This document shows positions 11,501 through 25,923 of a DNA stretch of 64,000 nt, piece after piece (the first letter of the stretch is position 1; every line of letters starts with the position of its first letter). The notes below the pieces were generated by a model that worked only from the letters and a program-made list of their open reading frames with translations, was not told the DNA's origin and ran no database searches. The DNA comes from Rhopalosiphum padi. Lineage: Eukaryota > Arthropoda > Insecta > Hemiptera > Aphididae. The stretch covers positions 3,196,581 to 3,260,580 of the forward strand of contig NC_083597.1 in NCBI RefSeq assembly GCF_020882245.1, written 5' to 3'. A program made the translations under genes and the position numbers.

Positions 11501-14500
11501 ATAAATTAAATAAAACAAAAATCGAACGAATCGTGACGTTTAAACGTTTGTAGAACAATCGTGAGAATACTATGATAATAATTAATAATCGATCCTGTTT
11601 TTCCGCCGATTTATACATTTAAACATTTTAAACCTGTATGAATAGGTATAGTAGTATTATAGTATATTATCTGCATTATGATATACCAGCTATTTGTCGT
11701 TCCTAGTAAATCATCGTCGTTCGTCTTGTACGATCACACGTTCGTCGATTATTAATGTCGATCGATCATCAAAACACGTGTAGTCGTCATCTCTTAACGT
11801 CTATATTATGTCTATATATCTACAGGGATATTCGACGAGTTTGTCTTACAAGTAAAATATTGAATATATTATATCATTATAATATTATCCATTGCTGGGT
11901 ATTAGATGCGTTGCACTGCTGTACAACAAAATCGATTGTGCATTATCAGAGTCGATAATTTATCAATAAAATTCGTGTCTTGTAAGACAGTAAATCGAAA
12001 ATGATATCATTTTGACCACGTGTTTGCGGGTTTCTTTTTTCTCTAACCAGCTAAGTACAGCGCGGAGTACAGGTTCGGCGATACATAGAAATAGCTGATA
12101 ATATAGGTATTGTAGTATTAGATATGTATATGTATATATTATATCGTAGGCCGATTTTGATAATTAAGTATATAATATAAAAATTAACAAGATGTGAAAA
12201 AAAAATTCTAAAATCAAATTTACACACGACAAAATATGACTGACAATAGGTACGAAAAACATCGACTAAACAGTATAAATAATATAATATATAACGTACA
12301 CTATATTATATTCTATACTTCTCCGACTGCCTCTCCACTACCCCGTTTCGGTTATAGGCACCAACATCGCCAAATTTAATCTGCTATTGAAGGCCAATAC
12401 CATTTGTCATGTGTGTGGGCTTCTTCATAAACGTTTTATTCTTTTTTGCCTACACACACACATATACATTTATACCTATAAGATGCTTTTGGACCGCAAA
12501 ATACGCATATCATATGTTCTATATACATTTTAACTGTCATTGACTTATTTAGGATTATTTGTTAGAAACAGTTACGTATTAAATGCATACAATGATAGAG
12601 AATATAAAAAATATGTAGAAATTAGTTTTATAAAAAGTGGAACATAATCGCTCTGCCGTACAAATAAGGCACCACGTCGTCATTGATTATAGACAATAAA
12701 ATAGACGTGTTAAATTTCAATTCAAATGATAAACAATTATTGTATACGATGAAAAACAATTCTGAACGAAAACGATCTAACTTTTTTTGATTACCAAACA
12801 ATTATTTTTAATTATAACGAGCGGAGCGATGCGAATGTATCTTACATAATTTATGTGTGTTTTTTGTGTCTGAATATAATTTTTCTAGAAAAAATGTTCT
12901 GATTATCAACATTACTAGACATTTATTTCATAAAATTGTATTTAGGTAGTTGGTACTTTTCGAAGGTCAAAATTATTGGAAATGCTAAGCACTTTTTAAA
13001 ATAATCAGGCAAAACTAGAAAAAAACTAATGAATATTTTAATATTGACGTTAAAATAATTGTTTGATTTCTTTGGTTATCAAAAAGTTAAATAGTCTTTA
13101 TCGCTTAAAATCATTTTTTATAACAATGTCAAAGAAAATCATAGAATTCAATTTTAGCACATACATTACAGATTATATTTAATGAAGTATACTCAAATCC
13201 TACTACATTAGGTATATATATACAACAGAGCAGTTATTATTTACTTGACGGTTTTATTTAGCATTTAATATTATTTTTATTTTTAAACCTATAATTTTAA
13301 CAGTTAAAATAAACATTGAAAAGTATAGGAACTTTCGTATTAATACTATTATTTATATTGTTTTTGTGGCTTGGTCATTACTGAATGCTTTTGCTATGAT
13401 GTTCGGTATCATGTTCAGATTGGTACATATTGTAATGATATAGTTTAGGCAATTTTCTATTAAATGTTTAACCGTGAAAACAGTGAGCGTGTATCACACT
13501 CAAATTGTGGAAGTTTACTATTTATGCAAGTAAAAATTAAAAGGTGTGTCAAATTCTAACTTGAGTGACATAAATTGAAGTTAACGGTTGTGTGTTATTT
13601 TTTAATTGTTTTTAAGTTTATTATTGTGAAGTATTATTGTCAAATTGAGAAAATTTTTTAAAGATATCTATATATAACTGTATCACTATAGGTATACTTA
13701 AAATATAAATGCATCAAGTGTACATGTGATTTGTTTGTGGTTTATGTATGCCACTTAATATACTGATACTACATACCTATAAGCAATATGCGTGTTTTGT
13801 AGGAAGTATATATATTCCAAGTTATGCCTTACATCAAATTAAAAATAAAAACGACCTATGAGAAAAATATGAATTAAATTGCAATCGTGTCGTGCAATAA
13901 AATAACCTCGTCACGTCCATTTAGTATATTATATACAGATGATTAGGTTGTTCGAGTTTTTATTATCATAATTTATTAGAATAAATGTTTATGATCGAAT
14001 TTAATAACACGTGTTGAGATGAAAAAATATATACGCAGGTATCTATATGTACTACATAAAAAAATCGCATTTACCACGATATTATATTGCTCGTCTTATC
14101 ACTTGTAATTTGTAAAACATGTACTGCAACTTTTATATTATTATAATACACGCATACGCAAGAAAATCTGATATTTTATTGTTCAATTATAAATACGTTA
14201 TTTTGATGTATTTATGTACCTATAATATAATATAATATTATGTGTGTGTGTGCATATGTTTATTCATATAGTTCGATTATGTTTATAAAAATATATAAAT
14301 ACAATGTAATAATATAATAAGTACAGCTTACAACGCGGTCAAATAAAAATCTATATAGTATATAGGTACGGTACTTAGAGTATATTATAAACAGATTATA
14401 ATACGCGTGTATGACAGGGCTGTATATAGAAAATACAAATATAATTACGTGGATATAACACATAATAACTAACTAACTACAATTTTCATTTTTTTTTCAA

Positions 14501-15688
14501 TTATAAAGCGCGTAAATTACTCATTGTACAAGTAAAAACATATTATAACATTATAGATATTCACTGTAGTAGGTAGTGACACATATATTCATTATCGTAT
14601 CGAAAAAAAATTGAATCTCTTATTAAAATTAGATTATTCCACCTTGCATATACGTATAATAGTATGTGACGTATCTTCATATTATATTATAATATCTACC
14701 TATGTTAATAGATGTACCACATGATGATATTGAGCTAAAATTTAAAAATTTAAGTTCCCTATATAAAATTTAAACATTTTTCATTCCGTTAATAGGACTT
14801 CCTTGCAGCGTTTTTAGAGAACAAATGTACCTAAAATATTTTTAAAATTATTGAAAATGTATTCAGTATTATTATTATTGCATTATTATGTGACACTAAA
14901 ACACTTTTTTCGTACTGATCAAAATGGCGAGCACGAAATCAAAAGGATACTGACACAGGAATGAAGTGCTTTATTTATACTACTATCATGGATTAAATAA
15001 TAATAATTAAATAAATGCAAATGTATTAACTATTGCAATCGAATAAGCGTGTAAAAAAATATCTCCCCGATAAAGCACAAAATGAGTTTTTTGTAGACGA
15101 TCCATTTTTTTCCAAAGGGAATACATGAATATTGAATACTATACATACTACGTGTCTACATAATATGAGATTTAGACAATTCGCCTAGTGTGTAGTAGTA
15201 AAGATTTTTATAAATAAGCTTATCATATAAATCTCTATACCTCTGCAAAGTTGATTAACTTACCGGTCGTCTTAACTTTATGTGTATTACTTCACAAAAT
15301 ACGAACAGTAACTGCAAACAATTATAATACTATATTATATTGAGTCATCGAAATTTAGGCAAGCGAGACTCGTGTTATATACGTACTGTAAATGTATTGT
15401 TACTATATTATAAATATATATATATATATATATATGCAAGTACCTGGTGGCGGATATCTGCAGATAATTTTGTCCTCAGAGTTTTTTAACCCACAACAGC
15501 GTGTACGACATGCGCTTCGGATTGTTCTTATATTATATTATGTACATATAATTTACACACACACTACACACGAGACCGCGTATTTTATATACATATAATG
15601 TATGTACATAAGATCCATTAGATTTTTAACAAGCAAATAGGTGTGTATCAGTGTGACCCGATCGCGTCTGCTCGCGGATATAATATTT

Positions 15689-15947
15689 ATGTTGTTGTTT
15701 TTTGCGCCCGGTATCGTCTGCATCGCGGCCATCCTCTGGGACGCGAACACACACGGACGTCATCAAAACAGACAAAACGTACGTACTATATATATTATAT
15801 ATATATGTTTATATAATATATAATAATACATTTAGCCATATACCTTTATGTATATTATTTTTTTAACAGGTTTATAATAATAATAATACGCGTGGTGCCG
15901 AATCTCTACTATTTATCGCCGCGGGCTGGATGACGGATCAAAAATAA
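15689..15947 (+). CDS. Candidate two-exon small membrane or secreted peptide
   Basis: Not recognised. Exon 1 runs 15689-15778, the intron is 15779-15869 (91 nt, GTACGT..TTTTTTTAACAG), and exon 2 is 15870-15944 with stop TAA at 15945-15947. Both borders are phase 0, and the frame stays open across the join, giving about 55 residues. The N-terminus starts MLLFFAPGIVCIAAILW, a hydrophobic segment fit for a signal peptide or membrane anchor. A basic/Asn-rich middle follows (GRHQNRQN, then NNNN), and the C-terminus contains SLLFIAAGW. Both exons are GC-richer than their flanks. An AATAAA overlaps the stop. The open frame extends upstream of the Met to 15641, where the codon before is TAG, so exon 1 could instead be an internal exon using AG at 15639-15640 or 15651-15652. 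It may still be chance. Confidence 0.3.
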
Positions 15948-15998
15948 AAAAAATATATTATATTACGCTAAATAAATAAAAAACATATTAAGTGGATG

Positions 15999-16400
15999 TC
16001 CCGCATGTATTTGTCTTCATCTTACTAACGTACAACATGGCAAATTTGTGTTTAGCAAAATCCATTTTATGTTGTTAGCATTAATATAAGAGTATATTTA
16101 GCTATTATTAAATTTAAAAGTGTAAGAATATAATCAAAGCATCTCATAGGGTTTTATTAATAATATCATTTTAAAGTGAATCATTAACATTTTAAGGTTG
16201 TAATATCTACGTATCTGTATTACGATATTAATATCAGTAAAAGCCTATGTGATTCCCTAGATAATGTTCTTATCTTTAAGTTTGATAATATGTAAATATA
16301 TTCTAATAGGTACTAAAGCTAACAACATATTATAAAATGGATTCTGCTGAACGCAAATTTTCTATGTTTTAAGTTAGTAAGACGGAGACACGCATGCAGG
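15999..16400. mobile_element. Non-autonomous DNA transposon with about 80-bp terminal inverted repeats
   Basis: The left arm (about 15999-16083) and the reverse complement of the right arm (about 16311-16400) align almost end to end. Shared blocks include GCATG, TCTTACTAAC, ACAT.G.AAATTTG, AATCCATTTTAT and GTTGTTAGC. The 230-nt centre is AT-rich and has no open frame of note. This is a MITE-like element. The family was not identified, and the target duplication is unclear. Confidence 0.75.
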
Positions 16401-18399
16401 TATGATATCCTACAAATACAAATACAATATTATTGCGATTAATGTATTATGCAATGTAATATATACTATATTACTCTGTCACTTTAGAGTTGTGTGCGTG
16501 TGTGTATTATGCTTACATACCGTTACATTAATAACAAGTAAAAAAAAAAGAAAAATAGTATTTTTATGATCTGCTGTGCATTAAGGGGTCAAGTGTACCT
16601 CATCAACGTTATGTACGTGTGTAGTTACACTGTGATTGGGTGATAACTGATAAGTAACTGGTACATGGTTGTTTTTGACCACACACTACACACTACACAT
16701 TAGTTAATAGTTGACACTTGACACATTAGTCGACATGCTGGTTATGACCCTGTACCAAAATATACATAGTATAGGTAATAGTAAAAACAATTATAATTTA
16801 TAATAATATCAACAAAATTATTTTATTTAACGAATTTTAAGTGACTTCAAGTGTCTTCAAACCCTAAGAACCCTTATATCACGCACTTGTTAGAATCTCG
16901 AGTATGGTTCTATTTTCTAGGATCCCGGTACTGTCTCCAACTCGAATCAAATTTAACGCATTAAACGCAGATAAGTTTTTAAAGTTCATCAGCAATCTAT
17001 TTATTTCCACCTTATGATTATTCTTTGTCTATACTAACAATATATTCGTTCTTTGACTCCGAAAATGATCAAAAATACTCAGTGAACATATTCATATACA
17101 TTGTCTGAATAACTTTTAAACAATAAAACCTACTCCATTCTTTTATTTTAATCTCTTTTCAAAGTATCCTCTCGACAGATATACTGCAGTACTCTCATTA
17201 GGAGAAAATTATTCGCCGTTGTAGGTATTTTTATGCCGTTAGATAATGCGGATACTTCCTTTTCTTATCTATACATATTTTGTAATTTATTATAAAAAAA
17301 TCTTGTCTGTTGTACTAATATTATAATTAAATTACATATAGTTTACAACTGAGGTGATATGCATTTTTTTTAGCATAACTGTTTGGTTATATCTTATATA
17401 CTTATCTCACTTCAATTTTTTAGTTTCGTTGTCGAATTAATCATGTGTATTCGCTATTCTTTTTTACAAATTCAAAACTGTTAAACCATATAAAATATTA
17501 TTTACTTATGTCGGAAATTATGTTTTTATTTTTATATATATAATATTATAATTTAATCGCATTTTTTTGAAATGTATAAAAATGTAGTACACACCTGACC
17601 TATACGTCGTTGTGAGCAATACGATACTTGCTCATACGTCCGGTTACAGTATTCTGTTCGGCTTATTTTTATTGCAATTCTGTAAATCATTTTTGAATAT
17701 CTGTTTATTTGTATGTATACAAAATTACCTTTTCCCAATTTTGAAATGTTTAAAACATCAACTTAAATATTGAATTATAACTACAGAAATTGAGAGAAAA
17801 CAACCCCACTTAAAATCCTTTGAACATACTGTATTATTTATATTCATACTTTTTCTATAATATAGTATTATAGGTATATTATTAACAGGACCATACAGTC
17901 GTCCATCCAAATGTTTAGTTGCTTATACCATTTATATTCTCTCAAAACAAGTATATTTAATAAATATATGTATACATATATTATATAATATATATATGTT
18001 ACCATAATATATAGTACCGTTAAAGTATATAAACTTCTATATTTTATACTTTGACGTACTGCTTTAGTCAAACTATAACTAGAAACTAGTTAGTATTATA
18101 AAAAAAACTCGATTGATAAGATGAGTCAAAAAATATATAGATATAAAATCTTTATTTTGATATTAAAAAATATTGATTACATCTGGGAAAAACATAATAT
18201 TATTATACATGAAATATTTTGCTCATAAAAATATATCCTATTATATTGCATAGGGAAATTAATTTAATTTGTCTACGTACCTATATACTATAACAGGTAT
18301 AAGTACCTAGGTAGGTATATTATTTACTATTACAATATTATAATGCAATCTTAATACCGTTGATGACTAATGAGCAATTTAGCGGCTCAATTTATCTTG

Positions 18400-18960
18400 T
18401 ATCGTTTAATCAGCATGGTCTTGGCAATGGCAGCAGCGACATTCGCGTTGCGTATCGATGATTTTTTTTACGGCGGTAGTATTATTTATATGGATATAAA
18501 TACTATTAATTGTCTATAGTTATGTGTGAAAACATTGTCCGTTTGTGAGTCGTCTAGCAGCGGATATGGGCCGGCGACGGATATAATATAATATTAGTTT
18601 GCGAATCGTGTAATCTTATAGTCGTCTTAGGACGGTTTGATGCGGGTCTTTGACGCGTATAGAATCGCGTGTCGCGTGTGAATCGGGAAGCCCCTCGTCG
18701 CGAAATCGAATCCGCCAGCCGCCGATGGCTCGGCAGCGTGTAGATAGTTGTCGTGTCATCGCGGCGGCGTGGCTGCTGGTTTATAATTTATTACGACATA
18801 ACGATATATACCATATTATACTGTCGTTACTGAACCGCGCTCAAACGGTCATCAGACCGCAACCGTGGTGTGTGTGTGTAATGTTATGTGTTGTTTGACC
18901 GTGGTATATAAAGATCTTGCGAAGCGCAATTATTTTATCTGTAGACGAATCGTCAGTGCC
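18400..18960. promoter_or_regulatory. CpG-rich island, possible promoter or 5' exon
   Basis: This half-kilobase has many CpG (GTCGCG, CGGCGGCG, CCGCCG) in a genome region that otherwise averages far more A+T. Such islands in insects often mark a transcription start or conserved regulatory DNA. It contains a start codon in strong context (see 18725-18898). Confidence 0.3.
18725..18898 (+). CDS. Candidate 57-residue small ORF in CpG island
   Basis: The ATG lies in GCCGCCGATGGC, an excellent eukaryotic start context. The peptide begins MARQRVDSCRVIAAAWLLV and has a hydrophobic stretch VIAAAWLLVYNLL. The C-terminal half, translated from GT repeats (WCVCVMLCVV), looks non-coding, so a real product may instead splice out near 18780. 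Not recognised. Confidence 0.15.
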   Translation: MARQRVDSCRVIAAAWLLVYNLLRHNDIYHIILSLLNRAQTVIRPQPWCVCVMLCVV

Positions 18961-21900
18961 AACTATCGAATATCGATATTGAATTATTCTGATTGATGAC
19001 TGTTGACGCGCGTATTGTGCGCATGTTTTTTCCCTATCGACACCAATAAATCTTCAGGAAGTTTTTTAGAAAAAAATATATTTTTGTAATCATCATTAAT
19101 TCTAATTCATTTTAAGATTGTGTATAACACGTATATTTTAGGACGAGGAGCTAGTGTACTTATTGATGATTGGAAAATATAATAATATATAATAGCACCT
19201 CGTCTATTTTTATGTTTTAGATGAATCTTAAAATCCATCAATATAATATAAGCACGACTCCATAGTGGCATAGCACGTTTATTGGTTTTATATTTCTTTT
19301 CATCGAATATCAGTGGTATTATACTATGGTAATCATCTCATTTCGATTTATAATATATGCTTATAAAACAATCTATATAGTCAAGCACAGTCTACGAGCA
19401 TGCTAAATTAATAACTTTTAATACTGGCTATATACTCGTAGTATGAATCTACTTTGAATTAGAACAATTATAAAATTATTTATTTATTTAATTGTTCTAT
19501 TAAAATGTTTTTATTCACAAGACTAGTTAAAATAAATATATTTCTTGTTTTTTGTGTATCTTAACAGAATTATATAAGGTACTTTTTAAGATATATGTAA
19601 TCTTATTATTTATTAGTAATTATTATTATATTGCAGAATGTAAAACGCTCAATTAAAACTTAGCTGAATTAGAGTATAGGTATATTATAGAGTTCTAAAG
19701 ATTTTTTTTTTAAATATATTTTGGTTCAGAGAATAATGATGATTGATGAGAACACTGTAAATAATTACTCAAGTCTTATAAGTATTTACAATATTTTCAA
19801 GAAAAAGTTCAATATCAATACCTTATTAACTTTAACTCTTAAGATACTTATAGTAATGTCTATATAGTATACATGAAATATAATTCGATTTTCCTATATT
19901 ATAGTGCTCCAGTCGAACAAATATTTAGTATTGGAAATTGGTAACAAATATTAACCACAAAAAGAAATTTAATCGATGGTGAATGTTTTGAAGTCTTTTT
20001 TTATTTAAAATTGAATAATAAAATATAAATGTATGTTTTAATATTATTAATAATTATGATTTATTGACTATATTGACGGGTGGTTAGGAGGATTAACTCA
20101 TAGGTTATTACCTATTTTGTGTTTACTTATTCAAGATAATAAATTTATATTTTATTTTCTTAAACTATGATGTATTGTAAAATACATAACTATTACTATT
20201 TACTTATAAGTTTTGATTGCTAATGTATGAATTGTATATAAAAATTATATTTGAAATCACAGATTTAAAAATTATTCTACCTATTTTAAATGATTTATTA
20301 TTTAATTATTTTTAAACTTTACATAGAAAATAGTTTATTTTTTAATGTATCTTAAGATACTGATTTAACTCTTATTACATTTCTTATAAGTATATATACT
20401 TGCATGGTTACTAACTCGGATGGATAGACACAATGAAGATATAAGATATTTTAACATGAATCTATGTAGAGCTTATAGCTTTGGAAATTAACAGATTTAG
20501 CTCTAAATTTCATTCGTATACTTTTTTTAGACTCGGGGGGACTATGTTATTCAACATTTATAAGTTGTTAAATGTGGACCGTTCACATAAATTTCGTTAT
20601 GGTTTATAAAAATCAAATATTTTTTGTTTATAGTTATCATGTAGGGTTGCCGAAGATTAAATAAGAAAAGTTTAAACCAAAATTTGTGTAATCTTGCCGA
20701 CCCAAGTCGCTTTAAGACGCTTTGCGTTGCTTTAAGGTTTTTTTGGAAATAAAAAAAAAAAAAAATTTATTTCATACGAGATACTGCTTATACTATCTAA
20801 TACTACTATATGCAGTCCCCGTAATGTCAGCGGAAAAAGTTCCCCAGATCACATAAATACAAATCCAAATCCAAAGTCTTATGTGTATGATTTAAAATGT
20901 TTTTTGATTTGTTCAAAACGATGCATCGTAGACAGATTTAAAAATACATTATACATATAAGCTTATTCTGCAGTTATCAATCAATGCAAACGATCTACGA
21001 TATTAAATATTTTATAATACCATACTAATAATACAGACTCCAACGTGGTCGTTTTAAATGTTCTCATTTTATAGTCTTTTTACTTAGTTTATTATTGTAA
21101 AAAAAAAAAAATGACCTAACTAATTGTAAAAAATAGTTGCATAACTGTAATATATACAATTTTAAAATCTAGTAATTTATATTATAACTAAATAAGTAAT
21201 AACTAATAACCATTGCATATTTGCATGATACTATCCGATATTCTATGACGCTAAAAATCGTAAATGTTTATACCAAAGTTTATTGAATCTGAGTCAGGAA
21301 AACTTATTTATAATATATATAACATTATATTTTATGATAGTAAAGCACTAAAGCATTACAATATGGCAGGATAAAAAAAAATGGCTGAAAATTAACACCG
21401 TACAGTAGTTTGATTTGCCAGTATTGGTGGTTGTTTTTCTACTCAATATTATTAATAAAAAAATGGCGTTGAATTTGTTTACACAATTACTTGTTGAATT
21501 GATTAAAATTAGGAGGTACACCTTGCTATATATACACATACCTACTATAATATAATATATAGGTACTACATCGCATGTCTATTTAATTCATAATATATAT
21601 ATATATTATATAAAGTAGTGGCCTGGGTAATTAAAGCGATTTGTATTTATTGCAAGTTTTTTGCTTTTATCTGCACAATCGCAAGTCGTTATTTTTACTA
21701 ACTCTTATCGAATCCCGGACATTGTAAATTTTAAAAAGATATTATCGGTATTTTTTTAATGAGAGCATAATGTAATCGTAAATAAAATATCTATCCATGG
21801 ATATAAATATATATTACATTTATGTATACACTAATATTTAGGTACATATAATGCATATAATGCGTGTATGTACGTACTTGTTATAATATCTATAATACGC

Positions 21901-24900
21901 ATAAAACATATCATAGGTACCTACTAATAAACGCCGCGCGCACTATATAGTCGTCAAAAATTAAAACTTTTGCACATTGCACAAACATGTACGATTATAC
22001 ACATATAAAAAATAATGATATATAATATTTTTAGGAATATTGTATCACGCAATTATTTCCCATTTCATTCGCATCGTGAGTGAAAAATACAATTACAAAT
22101 TTAAACGTGCTAACAAATGATTGGGTTCTTAATCAGAAAAAAAAAACTAATAATGACGAAAAGTAGTAATTTCCACCAAGTACTTATAAATATAATAAGA
22201 TATTTCGTTTGCGTTTTACCACATAAACATTATGCATTATACATATTACATTATATTATATTAGTATACGCGTACGCGTTCATTAAAATAAATATTTTAA
22301 TCGAAAACATTTAGTAGATACCTACACTCAATAATTAAACGGCGGGGAGTGAGCGCGGTACATGAGTTTTAGATTAAATTCCGAGTAGTAATAGTGTGCT
22401 CGTACTATACGTAGGTATAGATGAAGCCGCATTATATGTGTTCAATATAGATATATATGTATGTTATTATAATGGTCATTGCTATTATTATTATTATTAT
22501 TATTATAACTGTTATTATTCCGTATCGGATAAATTGTTCGGAGTATAATAATTTATTTAATATGATATAATATTATGTATTTTGTAGGTATATAATATAT
22601 ATATATTATATTTATATGCACATGTGTATGGCAATTTTGTCAGATAAATTTTTTTAACTCTAAAAAATACCTTGTTTTTACCTGTATGAATGTTGTACCA
22701 AATAGGTACATATTTCGACGAATGCCATTTAAATATAATTGTTTAGCAAAAGTGTTTAATCCTAATTATATTGTATCAATCGTTGAACTCGAATAACATA
22801 TTATGTCCTGTCAGTTTTTATGAGCAGTGTAGTACATCTAAAAATACTACTAAGTAGGTATCGAAATAATAAATATAACAACTGTAGCATGACAAAATAT
22901 ATATCCAGACACTGTTATACTTATAATTTAAAAACATATTTTTTTCTCATGCCTAACGACGAATCATTTTCAAAAATATAATTTCAATAGTTATTCGTTT
23001 GTAATGCAGTGGTAGCAAAAATCGTGTAATTATTTTTGTGTAAAGTTGCGAAGTCATTGCAGCTTAAACAGTTTTTATATTATGTATGTATTGTTGTAGA
23101 CTACAACAGTTCGTTAAAATCTTATTATAACGAGTGTATATACTATATATATATATGAAAATATTGTTCCATTATATTTTATATTTTTACCGGAAATAAA
23201 ACGAGTAGGCGATTAATGGTTAAGTATCATTAATTATTGTTCATTGACTTAATACGTTTAAGTTATACATATAAATGTGCGATTTTATAGATAAAGCTAT
23301 TTAAAAGGACTCGAGGCTCAAGGCCAACTTACTTTGCAATGTTTAAGCGTACTTACTAGTTTCTATTGCAAATTTCAGTCATAGTAAGCAATAAGGTTCT
23401 CGACTATACATACTTAAAATTCCATAAAAAAAACTTTTATTACTATACTATCAAAGTTATTTTCATTAGGTAATTATATTAATTATAGATTGGAAATTTA
23501 AAATAATGTATATTTATCAAAAGTTGTTAATTTATTAGCGAAACAATTAAAGGCTAAAGGTACACCATTGCCTTAATTTTATTAAGTTTTTACGTTTTGG
23601 GGAAATTATTGGTATTCTAGGTAATAGGTATTAAAATAAATTAGTTCTACTTCATATTCTTATTGTTTTTGCACTGCCTGTTTAGATATACTACCTACTT
23701 TTAAATAGAATTTGGATATCATATTGATGTAAAATACTTAAATATTTACAATATTAAATTTCACGACGATATATTATGTACTATAGAACTATGGGAATCA
23801 GTGAGCAATCCTAATAAATAATACGAATAGTATAATTTTTTGTTTTAGTTCAAAATATTATACAGAGAAAATAATATCATATAGTTTACATAACATAATT
23901 ATATGAGTATACAACTTTATTGTATAAAGGTACTCACATTTTTGTGTGTTTGTGTGTATGTGTACATAAATGTGCCTGTTATACATAATATATACTACTT
24001 TTAATCAAAAATATTTCCCTTATAATTTTGCAAAATAATTTCTGGTCACCACATAAATCCAATAGAATACGTCAGTCTTGATTATACATATACAAGTTGC
24101 TTTACTGCTCAGCGTATTAAATTTAAATTTTTGAGTGCTCGATGCATCTACAGTTATTAATTACCCATGTTATCTACTTATTGTTCAATTCAATAGGTCA
24201 ATAGGTGGTTTATAAAATCTATACAAAATTGTAAGTTATTTGTTTTTTATTATATAATTATACTACTTCAAATGTACAGGAAACTATAGTGAATTCGGTT
24301 TATCAAGATTGTTGGAACTACAGTATCCTCAGATAAAATATTGAATCACAATTGATTCAGATTCTTATTATCAGTCTTATTATATAATACAAATGGTAAC
24401 ATTGATTGAACTGAATATAGTTAATATAGGATAGTTTCAATAGTTTAACTTTGGTCTAAAGATGTTTTCAGTAATTTATACATTAATTACATAGTAAATG
24501 ATGTGTTGTTTAGTAATAATTAATATACGTAAATACACAAGGGAAGCTTTTGATTAAATCTTACATAAATATTCTAAATATGATAATAATAATTTATATA
24601 ATATTTAATTTTATGTATAATTTTAATTTATTATTATCAATGACACAATCTCGTATTTGTAATATAATATTTTACAACTATAATAATTGTGTACCAAATC
24701 ATAAAATATAATTACGAATTTCAATACTATAAACTTCATTCAATCTGTGTTATTTTAAAATCTATATATTACATATAATTACTACACTGTATTTATTAAC
24801 CTTGGAATTTATTAGTACCTAAAGGATAAAAGACATATTTTATATTTACTATAATTTATTTCATGAACAAATCAATTTGATATTATATAATAATTGGTAT

Positions 24901-25319
24901 GTACTAAGTATTTTAAAATATTAATTATTTTCAAATAAATAAAATTGATAACTTCTTTCATATTATAACAACAAAGTATTGTAGAGTATCACTTATTAAA
25001 TAGTATTATAATCAATGATAATATATAAAATGTATATAATACAATAATATATATATATATATTATATACAAAATACGCGACACTCATCTGTCTCATTTAT
25101 TAAATACAAATACTATATATTTTTATCGGAGTCTCAATTTGTGCTGCGAATCATATTGCAATAATCGATACAATCACTGGATCAATTATCTTGCAACTCC
25201 GGTGAGGTTTTTTAAAATATTTTAATTTTATAACCATTAATTAGTATATTATAAAACAATAATAATTATTAATAATTACATGTGAAATAATACTACAAGC
25301 TCTTTATTAAATTAAATGT

Positions 25320-25923
25320 GGTGTCCCTCAGGGTACAGTTATCTCACCAATTCTTTTTAATATACAAATAAATGGAATCCACTCACTTCTCCTTTAAAGT
25401 AAAATTATATGTTAAATGGACGATACTTTTATACTATGTAAAGCAGACAAACAGGATGAAATATTTGAAATAATTAATAGGGACTTAAAATTAATATCTT
25501 CAAAATAACCTATTCCTTTATTTTGAGAAAACTTGTGTCATGCTTTGACGGAAAATACAACACCTACAAAAAAATGTATAAAAATTCATAATACATCATG
25601 CCACATGTCTACATAATACCTACGGTTTTCTCATGTGAAACTATTATTATTACTAATTCCATTAGATACTTAGGAATTGAAATCTGCAATAATATGAAGT
25701 GGAAAAATTAAACAAATGTTTTAAATAAAAAAATAAGAAAAATGATTTATATTTTTAAAGATCAGCGTAATGTATTATATTTAACTAAACTGGGACAAAT
25801 ATATTGAGCTTTAGTGAATCGATTATCATTTATGATGGTATAGTTGGTTGGGGTGGTGCCCTTAATAATATTATAATAGTATTACAAGTCAGTCAAAATA
25901 AAATTTTGAAAGTGACATTTAAG
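25320..25923 (+). pseudogene. Fossil non-LTR retrotransposon reverse transcriptase
   Basis: Decayed pieces of a LINE (jockey/CR1-like) reverse transcriptase appear in order on the plus strand. At 25320 the text reads GVPQGTVISPILFN, the family's GVPQGSVLSP block. MDDT at 25416-25427 matches the catalytic YADD box, with the Tyr-Ala part altered. RYLGIEICNNMKW at 25664-25702 matches the YLG..D..L.W block. From 25816 the frame reads ESIIIYDGIVGWGG and then QNKILKV, the usual tail of the RT/thumb region. In-frame stops and frame shifts break it, so it is inactive. No intact 5' end, endonuclease or poly(A) tail is seen. Confidence 0.85.

Larger units (their letters stand above)
6081..15640. other. 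Intergenic DNA, AT-rich
   Basis: Apart from the small elements listed separately (7032-7110, 7960-8088, 8386-8509), I see no gene. Open frames reach 118 codons (10161-10517, +) but lack coding-like composition, splice context or a recognisable motif. The text is dominated by TA/ATT runs and TAGGTA words. Confidence 0.6.
16401..25310. other. Intergenic DNA with one CpG-rich island
   Basis: AT-rich throughout except about 18.4-18.96 kb (listed separately). It contains an ATT run at 22482-22506 and many TA runs. Open frames of 60-80 codons occur on both strands but have no motif, splice context or bias that would support them. Confidence 0.55.

Noticed and set aside
13069..13090. TCTTTGGTTATC, the start of microRNA miR-9
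   Set aside because: Only the first dozen bases match and no complementary arm is present nearby, so no hairpin can form.
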